From Chondrus crispus (lineage: Eukaryota; Rhodophyta; Florideophyceae; Gigartinales; Gigartinaceae): a DNA stretch of 64,000 nt. Under the pieces are notes generated by a model that did no database searches, had not been told where the DNA came from, and saw only the letters and a program-made list of their open reading frames with translations. The translations under genes were made by a program, and so were the position numbers. Location: the NCBI RefSeq assembly GCF_000350225.1, contig NW_005179058.1, positions 124,001 through 188,000 of the forward strand. The letters are read 5' to 3'. This document shows positions 32,738-44,808 of this stretch, piece after piece (position 1 is the stretch's first letter; each line of letters opens with the position of its first letter).

Positions 32738-33779
32738 TGTAGTGCAATACGCACCTGAAAAGGGGGGTGAAAAGAAAGGAAAATATTTGGATATGAAAAA
32801 TAGTCCGGGTTGGGGGACACACGTGTGAATAACTGCACAGTTTTAATTTTTAATTATTTTATTTTATTTAGTTAATTAGTTGGCATTAATTTTGCTGACA
32901 CTAGATTAGATCTAGGATCTAGCGCCGCGAGCTACTGTACTGGCTCCGGCGGGGCGATATATACCTTAGCCCTCTGACCACCAAGCCAGTAAAGGTAACC
33001 CGAGTTGCCGGAGTTGAATGTCGCCTTGGTCGAAGTCCGTCTCTACCAAGACGCTCCCTTTTACCTAAGCCTACGGCATCCTTCAGCGCTCGGGGGTCCC
33101 ATTCCTTCTTCCATTATTTCCCTATTCTTTTCTACCTCTACCTCTATCTTTCCCTTAATCGTGTTGGTTCCATTGGAGTCGGTTGGGACCGATCCGGTGT
33201 AGGTGTTTTAGCCATCGGGCAACACGTTGTGTAGCGCTGCTACTGTTTCAAGTTCCGTCGGAAGGCTGTTGCAACGACGCCTCCGTCGAAGGTCTTACTG
33301 TATAAGACAGAGTTGGTACCGCCTACCGCGATCGCGATCGCGCCGGTGAGGGTGTTTTTAGCCATCGGGCAACACGTCGGTAGTAGCGTTGCTACACAGT
33401 TACGATCCCGTCGGGTAGTGCTGAACAAGCCCCCGTCGAAGACCTTGAATTACACACAAGGTGCTGAAGACGCTCGTCGAGCATTGGCCTTACAACCCAG
33501 CGAACCGCGGTTACATCCTCGTAGACAAGCCCAACCCGCACTCGTCGAGCGCTCAAGTCTTCACAAGTCTCTACCACCATTATCCTCCCCGGCCGGGTGT
33601 CTTTCCTTAACCCCCCGTCGGAGTTGAGCTACCGTGGGCCGCAAGCCCACACAAGCGGAAAGGGAGTCTCGAACGCTCCGTAGCGCGTGCCATCGGCAGT
33701 GGTTGTTGCTGTTGTTGTTTTTCTTCTTTTGTTTGACCGTCGGACTGCGTTCGCGGCCTGCCAGGCACATTGCACTACA
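32738..33779 (+). repeat. B2 5' LTR
   Basis: 1,042 bp with the same ends as the B1 LTRs but forming a distinct subgroup with 46886-47926 (for example the 16-bp palindrome CGCGATCGCGATCGCG at 33327-33342, absent from B1). TATA box near 32955-32965. The tandem duplicated block is present in a diverged form. Confidence 0.95.
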
Positions 33780-34033
33780 AAAGTGGTCTCCCGACCTAGA
33801 ATGTTTGGTGTGTAGGAGACCTGATCAAGAATTTTGCCTACGAAAGTCCCGGTCTGGAGACGCACTACAAAAGTGGTCTCCCGACCTACAATTGTCTCCA
33901 GCAAACCCGACCTAGAATTGTGTCGACGACAGCCGCGGTCTGCAGTTGCACTACAAAAGTGGTCTGGGTAACGGAGTCTCTTTTTTATTTTTTGTTTGTA
34001 ACTTTTTTTTGTGTAGGTTCGCTCGTACGAGCG
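33780..34033 (+). promoter_or_regulatory. B2 leader: PBS at 33784-33801 and repeated LTR-end/PBS modules
   Basis: The LTR end plus PBS start (GCACTACAAAAGTGGTCT) is repeated three times: at the LTR end, at about 33862 and at about 33948. GGTCTCC in the PBS can pair with GGAGACC about 30 bases later. B1 has two such modules (about 11331 and 11428). This is the stretch where an RNA packaging or priming signal would lie, but that role is inference. Confidence 0.75.
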
Positions 34034-36319
34034 ATGTCGACAAGCGCCCCCGGGGACGTCGGTCCCGGGGCGAGTAGGAGCGGATTGGCAAGGGCGTCGA
34101 GGATCCCGCGAGGTCCTCGCACCCGAAGCCAGGCCAATACGGCCACACATCCCGAAGGTCAAGAATCCCCGACGGGGATTGAAGCCGACCAGGATAACCG
34201 ATCCTACAGGTTGGAGAAGATGGGCGAGGAAATTCGCCAAGAGATGACGAAAAATCTCGAGGCTGAATTAGTCCTCGTCCGTAAGCAACTGGAGTTGGAA
34301 GCATCCGAGTTCCACACCGTTTTAAGAGAGCTGTCGGCTCGAGTGGGTCTCGTCGAGAAGGAGCGAGGTGAGGCGACCGACGGTCTGGAGCCGGAGGTCC
34401 TAGCTTCGTTGAAAATTTCAGTCAAGGACGCAAGGCGCGACGCGAATCAAGCTTTGGAGTCCTTTGGTAAATTTAGAAGCAGTATCGACGACAGGTTTGA
34501 CCGCGCCGCTCATCGTCTCAAGGACCTTGAACAGATCGCCGGGCAAGAGCCGCTCCCAACGGGTCGAGAAGGCGACCGTCGATCGAAGAAGGACAAGGCC
34601 GCGGTACAGCGGAGTTCCAAGTCGAAGACTTCGAAGAAGAATCTGCGACGCCGGGGCAAGAGTCACGGTATTGACGAGCCGGCGGACCAAGACTCAATGG
34701 CCGAGTCGAATGGCCTTTCCAAAGAGGGTGACGACGGTTCGTCGAACCATGCCAGCGATTCCGAACATCGTTCAGAGGAAGGAAAAGGAATTTCGCAGGG
34801 CAAGAAAATTACCTCCAGACGGGGCGGGATAACTTCGTCCGCCTCGCGGAGAGACAAGGACGCTGAGCCAGAGGACGTCGCAACGCGACGCCGGCCGCGA
34901 TGGGAGGAGTTGGAGGAGCTGAATCCGACCAACTACCTCTTCAAGAAATTACTTTCGTACCGAACGTACCGCTTGCGGAACCCGCAGACATATTTCTCAA
35001 GTTCCCGGCGGACCGCCGTGCGAAAAATCAGGAGAGATATTCCGCCTAAGGTGAAGAAGGACAACACGTTCACAGGTGAGGGCGGGGTCCTTGTGTTGGA
35101 TTTTTTGGCAAAGTTAGTTCAAGAGTTTGATACTCAAGAAATGAACGAGGGGCAAGCGATCCGCTTGTTGCCCGAATTTCTAAGCGGCATCGCCTTGAGA
35201 CAATACACTTCGGTGTCTCAGACGGCCGGGTCCCATCACGGAAAGATATCCGTTTGGCCGGAGGCCGTACAGTGGTTGTTGAGGAGTTTCGCAACCGACG
35301 AGGGGATCCGTCAAGCCGTGCTCGCATTGCGAGAAGTTCAGCAAAGACCGTCTGAAGACGAGATGGAATTTTATATCCGTCTGACGGACGCGAGCAATCG
35401 ATGTGGAAACGTATATTCGATGGAAGAACAAATGACGATGTTTATTGAAGGACTCGATTCGAGTATCAAGCCGATGGTATCTCAATACCGACAAGACAAT
35501 CGGGACGTTTCGTTTTTGAGACTAGTGAATTACGCGAAGGCGCATGGCTCGGCGAGCCGCGCTAAGGACAAGAAGACCAAGAAGGTCACGATTCAGACGC
35601 CGTCGACGATCAGGGCGGGTAAGAAGCCGAGGGCTTCTTATCCCGGTCGTAAAAGTCACTCTGCCGTCCACTTAGCCGAGTTAATGTCCGCGTCAGATGA
35701 GCGCGGTGCGCACGGAAGCAGCGAAAATCATTATGAAGGAGCATTGGTAGCCGAAGGCGAGTTCATTGAGCCATCGGAGGGCTACGGACGCGAAGACTAC
35801 GGGGCAAGCGGGTCGTCAACTTTACCGACGCCCCCATACCCGACGGAGTCGTTTTCAGAGCCCACGGATCCCGTGATGATGTTTCGGGGGCGCGGCCACA
35901 CGCCGGCGCCGCGCATTCCGATGGAAGACAAGGGTACGACGTTTTGAAGGCCAGGCTGGATGGGAAGGCTGTAACGTCAAGGAGGACCGCCGACCCGTGG
36001 AGGACCTAGGCCGTCATATCCCGTCAAGACGCACAGACTGGTGTGCTATCATTGTTACGAAAAGGGGCACGCCGCGCCAACGTGCATTCTTTCCCTCCGG
36101 GAAATGCACCGAGTTTTGGCAAATTATGAGGCGTTGTCTCCAATGGAGAGGTTAGGGATACCATCGACGAGTTACCTGAAGGTCAAGAATTGGCTCGATT
36201 CGCAGACGGCGAGCACGCCGAGTGCTTCAACGCCGACGCCGAACCAACCCTTCAGAGGGCCCGCCGCGGGGCCCGCGTCGTCGGACGTGAGAAGGATCCC
36301 GCAGCGGCAGGAAAACTAG
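34034..36319 (+). pseudogene. B2 gag with two in-frame stops
   Basis: Same product as B1 Gag, starting MSTSAPGDVGPGAS at 34034. The coiled coil, basic linker and capsid core are open to TGA at 35945-35947; a second stop (TAA, 35972-35974) follows. The frame then reopens through the CCHC knuckle (CYHCYEKGHAAPTC, about 36041-36082) to the TAG at 36317-36319. Both stops come from C-to-T changes relative to B1 (CGA to TGA, CAA to TAA), with a third (CCG to CTG) in between. The truncated product would lack the zinc knuckle. Confidence 0.92.
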
Positions 36320-39300
36320 AGAGGGGAATCTCGCATGAGTCGCGAGAGGCACATGGTCGACGTACTGTGCCCGGGGCTCGGCTCCGTTCCCCGTCTCTAT
36401 GGGAAAAATCAGGCCCCGATGAGAAGGTTGTTGGATTGGCGGATAAGCCCAAAGGGCCAGCCCAAGTCAAGAAAATCTTGAGCCGAGCCCGAGATCATCC
36501 GCTGGAAGAAGTTCGAAGACCCCGGTACAGGGTTAAGCGAAGGGAGTGTCCCGAGAAGATTTTGGTTCTTGCGCGAAAAAACTACAAAGTTTACGCGGAC
36601 ATTGGACCAACAGTCGGATTGATGAGCCGGGTGTTGTCTGTATTAGACACCACCGCGGGACCAAACCTTGTACGAAAATCGGAATTCCCGGCTGGAATGG
36701 AATCTCTAGTGTCCTACGGACCGACCCAAGACATTGGCGACGCGAACAACAGGCCACTCCAGACTCTCGGAACCATCAAGATGCCCGTGAGACTTGGACG
36801 ATTTGTGGCTGCTGCCGAATTTATTGTGTGCGAGAAGCTCGCGGTACCGCTGATTCTAGTAGCGGACTATTGCGATAGGTTCGTGGAGGCTATCTACCCA
36901 CGGAAGAGGACAGTTGAGTTGGCGGATTTCTCGGAGGTTCCAATCGTAAGGCGGTTCTCGGCGAGAAAATCGAAGAAGCATCTGGTCCCCGGAGAGGGCG
37001 AAACTGATGCAAAAGGGGAGCGAGTTTCCCCCAGGGTGAAGGTGGCAAGAGCCACGACCATTGAGCCAGGGACGCAACACGTAGTCGAATGCACCTCGAA
37101 GAGGACTGGCTTGGTCGTCGTTCAACCCTACGCACCCCTATATGACAAGCACGGACTGGTAAGCACCAACGGTGTAGTTCAGGTTGAGCCTGACAAACCT
37201 TTTAGATTGCTTGTAGCGAATTTTAGAAATTACGCTGTCAGGGTTCAGAAAGGCCAAGTGGTGGCGGAACTATTACCGCACCCGAGGGCCGTATTCAAGA
37301 GCAATTCCACCATTGGTGAGGTACTTGGAATTCAAGAAAGGGACGAGGAAAAATTTTCTAATTCCACCTCGCCGCCTACGGGCGAGAGAAGGTGCGAACC
37401 GTCGGAACAAGATCGCGAGGACCAGCAAGGAGAACGGGAGGAAGGGCTCTCCGCGACGGCAACTACGAAGCCGGAGCGGCGGATTGAGCCTCCCGCGCCG
37501 GACGTGGAGGAGCTCGACCTGAGCCACGTGCCGGACCGGCTGCGCGAAAGATTCCGTCGAATGTTAAAAAAATATTCCTGCATGTGGGATAAGACCCTTG
37601 GTGAGATCAACACCACGGTCTACCGGATTGAACTGGCCCCAGATACAAGGCCAATTGCGCAAGCCCCGTATCGGCCCGGGCCTAGAGCCCGCGAAGTAGA
37701 AGATGCAGAAGTGCAGAAGATGTTAGAAGCAGGAGTCATCGAACCGGCGCAGTCAGAATGGGCGTCGCCCGTTTTATTAGTGCCGAAGCCGGACGGATCG
37801 ATGCGCTTTTGCGTAGACTATCGCAGGTTAAACGCGGTAACGATAAAGGACACGTACCCTTTACCGCGCATGGATGAGTGTCTGGACTCGCTTGGTGACA
37901 CCAAGGTTTTCTCGGCGTTGGACGCGATCTCGGGATATTGGCAGATGCCTATCCCTGAGTGCAACCGCGACAAGACTGCGTTTTCGTGTCACTCAGGTTT
38001 GTATCGCTTCTCAAGAATGCCCTTCGGGCTAACCAACGCGCCAGCGACGTTCCAAAGAGCAATGGATATCCTGCTCTCTCCGTTCCGGTGGAAATGCTGT
38101 TTGGTGTATCTGGATGACATAATCATTTTTAGCAAGTCGTGGGAGGAGCACATCGTGCACGTGGATGAAATACTTTCTGTATCGGAGAAGGCAGGTGTGA
38201 AGCTCACGCTTCGCAAGTGCGAATTTTTCGTGGAAAAGATCAAGTACCTGGGCCATGTCGTTCGGCCAGGTACATTGGAAGTTGACCCCGCGCGAACCGC
38301 CGCATTGGAACAAGTGAGGTACCCTCAAATGCAGACCCAGCTCAGGAGCTTCTTGGGACTTTGTAATGTCTACTGCAGATTCGTTCCGCATTATGCAAAA
38401 ATTGCGCATCCTCTAAACCAACTACTGAAGAAAGGACAACCGGTCCAGTTGGAAGGATTCGACGAACTATGCGAAAAAGCTTTTCATAAGCTCAAAGACG
38501 CTATCTTGGCGCCACCGGTGGTGGCGCTGCCGAAGAAGGACCTACCATACTCGGTAGACACCGATGCAAGCGACTATCAAATCGGCGCTGCATTTTTTCA
38601 AACGCATCCGGATGCGCAACGTAAATCCATCGGGTTCTTTTCAAGAACGTTAGCCGCAGCCGAGAGAAACTGTTCTGTATCAGAAAAAGAATGTCTAGCA
38701 GTAATTTGGGCCGTACAGACTCTAAGACCATATCTATATGGCGAGCACTTCATTGTGCATACCGACCATGCCTCATTGAGGTGGTTGATGAACGTAACCG
38801 ACCCCAGCGGGAGATTAATCCGATGGAGGCTCCGCCTCTCGGAATTTGATTTCGAAATCAAGTACAAGAAGGGCAAGGCTAACAGCCAAGCTGATGCCCT
38901 GTCAAGATTACGGACCGCTGGAGAAACCGTCCACGAAATCGACGACGAAATCCCTTGCTTTATGGCCGAACCGGCCGAGGGTACAGTGGAGGACGAGGAC
39001 AGTTTTGACGCGTTAGACGACATCCTCGCTCTTGAGGGTGGGACCGCCCCTGATCGCCTCGATCAATTCCAAGCTGTCACTCCGGAGGAGCTCATTCGCG
39101 AGCAAGCCGTCGACCCCTTCTGCAACCGCATCAAGGAAGAAATGGACGCCGGAAAGGTGAGAACGTTCAGCATGGAGACGGAGGAACTCGAAGGAACTCT
39201 ATGCCGTACCGCGGCGGAGTTTGTACAAGTGGTGATACCACAATCGTTAAGGGACCGCGTCCTAGGGTTGAGCCACTACGCAAAATTGGCAGGCCACCCG

Positions 39301-40748
39301 GGAGGCAGGAAACTTTACAAGACATTGAGAAGATATTTCTACTGGCCTACGATGGCCCTAGACTGCTACGCAGTCGCGAAGAATTGCGCGGCATGTGCGC
39401 GGGAAAGGGTGAAGTTAAGAAAAAACACGAAGGAAATGAAGCTGTTCACGCCCAAAGCTCCGCTAGAGTTTGTCGCCATCGACATCCTCGGCGAGCTAAT
39501 TACAACTAAGCGAGGAAATCGGTATATTCTCGTGATCAGCGATCGACACTGGAAACTGGTACGAACCGTACCGTTGAAGAAGATATCAGCTGCGCACATC
39601 GCACAAGCCTTCGTTCACCATTGGGTATTCGTGTACGGACCACCGGTCAAGCTGCTGTCCGACAATGAACACAGTTCACGGCCCGGTTCTTTCAGAACGT
39701 CTGTCGAATTCTCGGCATACGCAATGTGTTCACGACTACGTACCACCCGCAAGCCAACGGCCAAGTTGAGAGATTTAACCGCACGCTGACTTCCGCGTTG
39801 CGAAAATATGTTGGAGAGCATCCCAAGGACTGGGACCTATTTAGCGACGCCGTGACGTTCGCATACAACACGCAAGTTCATCGAACTACGTACATCGCGC
39901 CTTTCGAGCTGGTGTTAGCTCGGGCGCCGAGAAGCATTGCGTTACAAGCACAGCCAGGTTTGGAAGGATTTAGCTCGAATCGAGCGTACTACCTGAAATG
40001 GCAGTCGTGGTTGGAAAGCCTGATGAAAGGCGCTGGTAAGAGCTTGCGGAAAGAACAAGCGCGCTACAAGCGAAATTTCGACGCAAGGCTCCGCAAGTCG
40101 AAGTATGACATCCCTTCAGGATCATACGTATTCGTTCGGAAAGAGCAAGGCACGGCCACCGAGCCGAAACATAAGTTGGCACAAGTGGCTACGGGTCCAT
40201 ATCAAGTGAAGGAGTCAACTGAGAATACGGTCGTCATTGCCATCGGCGACCAGGAAGAGCGCGTGTCGCGAGATAGAGTCGAATTAGCCCCTAGTCCCAT
40301 GGACTACACGCCAATAGTCGGGCTACGACAAGCGCTACAATTCCTCAACCGAGAAGGGGAACGAGAAGAACCCGCCGCGCAAGCGAAGGATAGGACGGAT
40401 GACGGACCTTTAATAAATCAGGAAGCTGCGGGCATCCCGCCCGATCTACAAGAGATGGGAGGTTCGGAAGAGCAGGATGAGGATGAGTCGCTGGCTCTTC
40501 GGAAGGGGGAACGACAGTTGGACACGCAGGAAGAAGGAACCGAGAGTCAGGAGTATGTGATCGACAAGATCGTGGACCACGGCTACGACGAGGAGAACTT
40601 AATTCTCAGGGTGAAATGGTACGGCTATACGCCCGAGGCCGCGACGTGGGAGCCAGTCGAACAGTTACCGCGTAGCGCAGTCGTGACGTACTTCCGAAGG
40701 AAGAGGCTACCCTTGCCTCAGCAAGTGGCACACGCGCAATCAGGATAA
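36190..40748 (+). pseudogene. B2 pol: protease, RT, RNase H, integrase, chromodomain, one frameshift
   Basis: In the -1 frame relative to gag and overlapping its end. Protease VLDTTAGPNLVRK (codons 36646-36654; DTT instead of DTG, shared with B0). RT with YLDD at 38107-38118. RNase H (VDTDASDYQIGA, HTDHASLR). Integrase with a complete HHCC site (LSHYAKLAGHPGGRK ... CAACARERVK). At about 39667 one G is missing compared with B1 (DNGTQF region), so the long frame ends at 39789 and the rest of integrase and the chromodomain (EYVIDKIVDHGYDEENLILR ... WYGYTPEAATWEP) continue in another frame from 39726 to 40748. One base therefore separates this copy from an open pol, apart from the protease change. 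Confidence 0.93.
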
Positions 40749-43700
40749 GCTCCGTCATGAGACGCCCAGGCAGGAGGCGGCGCGAGGACCCGCAAATCGA
40801 GGAAGGATGCAGGAAGCCCAAGGACGTGGGTTGGAAAGAATAGGAAGGAATTGAGTAGGGAACCCCTGCAGGTGCCCAAACCGGCGTACACCGCCACGCT
40901 ATGAAATGGGACGTCCCACTGTAGTCCTGGATTACGTATTGAGTCTACTGGAACACCCACACGCGTCACCGACGGGCGCAGGAGAAAAGACGTCAAAACC
41001 AGCGATTTATCCTTGCAAAACCCGATTTAATCGAAAGAAATGGATCACGCCGGTCGCGAGTTGCCGAACCGGCAGTGCAAATCGGGGACGAAACACAAGC
41101 CGTCATTCACATACTATAATCAGAATTTAGAAAAAGAAAAAATACCGCGAGTGTTGATTGTCACCGCCACATCCGACGGCACAAGTACCCGAAGTGACCT
41201 GGTGGCAAAGCCATCATCAACCGTGCAGGACACTTGCCAACGGCACGACCATGTTACTCACCCGGGTTGTGCTACAACTTAACCTACTATCGGCACCCTC
41301 GATGAGGGGGAATTATTGTTTGAGCATGGCTTGCGGCGACTGACGCTGGCGCTCGCCTAAATCCTTTCGGCACGAGTGACTCACTAACCCATTTGCCACG
41401 GTAACCCCCTTTCCTTTTTTTGTTTTTGTACTGTTCTGTTTCGTTTTTGTTGCTGCCGCATAGAGAACAAGACCCTGCACCGCGGTCAACAACGACCAAG
41501 CCTTGCGACACACACCGGTCGACGACCCTTGACCGAACACGATCGAGGAAGATTTGCGACCCGCCAATCATAGTTAATTTATTTACGCTGTGTGTCAAGC
41601 CGAGACGGAGAGCGAGTGGTTTTCTTCTTTTATTTTTGTTGCTCAAGGACGCCCAGCTACTAAATTCCATATGCCTGCCAGGAAGACTGTACCGCGCGGG
41701 TAGTTGGAGGAGATCCCGAGGGACAGAAGAGAACTCGGAGACCGAAGTTATGCTCATAATGAGAACCTGCTCTCACGACGCTGTCCACGCCGACGGCTGC
41801 CCTGTTTTCACTAATGATCGTACTTCGACTACGTCACTCCACTAACGCAATGACCAGGGGAAACACGACCACAGGGAGGGACGAGGTTGATCACGAGCCT
41901 GAGGGGACTTAGTTCAGTTTATCGTAATTTTTGATCAGCCTGTCGCGACTGACGCAAGCGCGAACGCATTTTATCACGCGAGACCTACTTGTGCGTTTAT
42001 CAGGATAACCCCACTTTCGTTTCTATTTTGTTTACCTTTTCTTTTTTTTGGTGTCGAGGACGCAGTCCTCGAAACAAAAGTTCGGAGGACCTACAGGGGA
42101 AAGAGAAACCCTAAGGGAGAGGAGAAGCCCGGGCCACGATGCCGACGGCATGACAAGCCCAGGTGTTGCGACAAGCGAGTTCAACAGGGGATGGAGAGAA
42201 CGGCTTGCAAACCCATACGCACATGCCGACGGCATGGCGAGTCGTCAGTAACAATTCGCATCACGAAATGAAGCGGCGCCGGTCAAATCAGAGGCCTGTT
42301 CACAGCCCTCACTGAGACCGGATGCGTCTGTCGCATTTTTTTATTGACGTATAGGGGCTGGCGTTGTCAAGGTGACTATTGAATTTTTTCGATGCGGATC
42401 CCCGGTCTGAGGAAAGGAAGACGAGCAACATTTTGTTGACGAAAATAGGTACCCTTGTCAAGCAGGAAGTTAAGAATCAAAGTCTAAAACGCACCGGCAC
42501 GCTGGGAACGGAACGCATACGTATCTAATCGCGATATGGTACAAAGGGAAAAGGTTGCGTAGGTGCGAGGAAGACTAAGGAGGATTTACACTGCCCAAAC
42601 TTGTTCACTGCCGCGCGGGTGACCTTCAAGCCAAGGGAGAAGGTGCGGAACATATGCAGTTGACGTGCGGGTGCACGCGAGCAAGGCAACTCGAGAGGGA
42701 GCGGAGGACACGGAATGAGGACAAGGGAAATGAAATGACTTAGGCGATTCTGCCTGGGACTCCCTCACCTGAATGAGACGCTGCCGCGCCACAGAATGGA
42801 AAATTTACTGTAGTCTCAGACTAACCTCCTTGGACGCAATCACGCGCCACCGTGCGCACGCGAGATGACGTTTGGATCAGTGATCCGCCTCCCCGTCTAA
42901 ATTAATTTGACGAAAATATTTATGAGGGTTTTTGTGAGGACAGGCAAAGGACAAGTGTTGCGTGAGCAGATGTGGAATGCCGGATGTGATTCGAAAATTT
43001 AATCAAAATTAGGAAGGGAAATAGAGACTCACAGGAATCATGGACGACAGAAGCAAGATGAAGGGGATTCCGGATCGGTAAAGAAAGAAGTCGCGTCCAT
43101 CCTCTGGACAGGAGGAGAAACAGGAAAGATCAAAGGATGCGAACTGCCACTTCGCGGTATGCACAATGGCCGACGTGTATTCCGATGGACCGACACGATC
43201 GTCGCGACAGGGAAAAAGGATACAGTATTTTTTTACTGTGCTCAGAAATCCTTGCCAACGAAACACATGAGTCGCAGTAAATTATCCAACGAGAAAGAGG
43301 TTGACGGATACGGAGGAAGGAGCCGGACGACAATGCCACACATATCCGCATGATCTGTGCCTATGTTGACAGCCAGACGAACAGCAAGGGACTCATCCCT
43401 TAAGATCCGACATTCAAAGGGCTTGCTAGCTCGCCGTTTCACACGATTGTCAGTGGCGACTCAAAAGCTACCCTGCCGCTCATGAATGTTTATCACACGC
43501 CGAAAGACTTGCCGAGCCAAGAGAATTCAACGTGATCGCACGAAAGGAGCCTGAGGATCGCCCCGACGAGCCCAAAAAGGGATAGTTCGTACACTGCTAT
43601 TTTATTTGGGGGGAAGATTTTCCAGTTACCTTGGTTCTCCACCGGAGAGATTGGAAGGGAACTTCGACCCGGAGAGAACAGAGGGGACTGTGGCACGTGA

Positions 43701-44808
43701 CAATTCACTGTCGGTGAAGAACAGGATTTTGCCAACCGCGACCAAATGGCGAACACAAACGGAAACGTTCTACGAAGAACTCGAGCTTTTCCCTTGACAC
43801 CCCGCCAGGACCTCGCCGCGCGATGCTTATGAGAAGGCGAAGAGGGACATCCGACTGCAACTCAAAATTGTGTTGACGATCACATCGACGAGCTCCACTG
43901 AGAGCTAGACTATGGCAACGACCAGTATTCATTTATTTATTGTCATATACCAAACCTCCGCGGTTTACCAAATTTATCAATCATGAGCCTCACCAAAGGA
44001 GCACTGCGGACAATATGACGTCGTCATCATGAACAGGGGACGTTCGAAAACGAGCGGGACGAAGGGAAAGGTCATTGCAGAAGACCTACAAGGACTTCGG
44101 GTACTACCCGTACAGCGAAAAAGGAAGAAAAGGGAATTTAGATCGAGTTTCAACTACGTGGAGGGCCTTACAAAATTTTATGTGTGACTACCGCCCAAAA
44201 GCAGAAGCACACAGGCGTAGGGAAGTTACAAGTCCCTCGACTCCGAATATTTTACATGATAATTGTGTACAGACGTCGATGAAGTCAGGACAGCGATGGA
44301 TCGGGATCGTTCAACCGTCGGGAGGCCCCCGAGGAGGTAATCAAGTGTTTGAGAGCTGGGATATTTTCTCGCGAAGGCGTGAAAATAGACATCGAGAAAG
44401 CCTGAAGGGTAATGAAGGTGGGGACATTTCGGAAGGCAGTGAGAGGTCCGTGGGCCGATCAATGAAAAAAAGGAGAGGGCATGACTCCCCAGCCGGCGGT
44501 GTCGTGGATTAGCAAAGGAAAAGAGAAGGTAATAGGGGATGTGCAACTGCAGTAGCAGGGGTGCACGGAAAATGGATAAGAGAAGGGACACAGTAACGAG
44601 GAAAAGAGAAGGAAAGTGGAGAGAAGAAGATGCGACTGCGGCGACGGGGCGTATGAAAAAAGAGGAGGAAGTTGATAGGAGACGGAAATGCAATTTATTT
44701 TCGGTGGAACGAAGGGAAGTGTCGACGATGAGACGACACTCTCAGAGGACAATGATCCGAACATGGATCGGCAGGACGCTACCATCAGCGATGGGTCAAT
44801 GGGACAAT
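40749..44808. other. B2 post-pol spacer
   Basis: About 4 kb with no convincing gene. It shares patches with B1 18266-21900, T-rich tracts near 41410-41450 and 42020-42050, and the conserved palindrome GGATCAgTGATCC near 42875. The hairpin ATGCCGaCGGCAT occurs twice (about 42138 and 42224). The region separates convergent pol and opposite-strand ORF. Confidence 0.6.
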
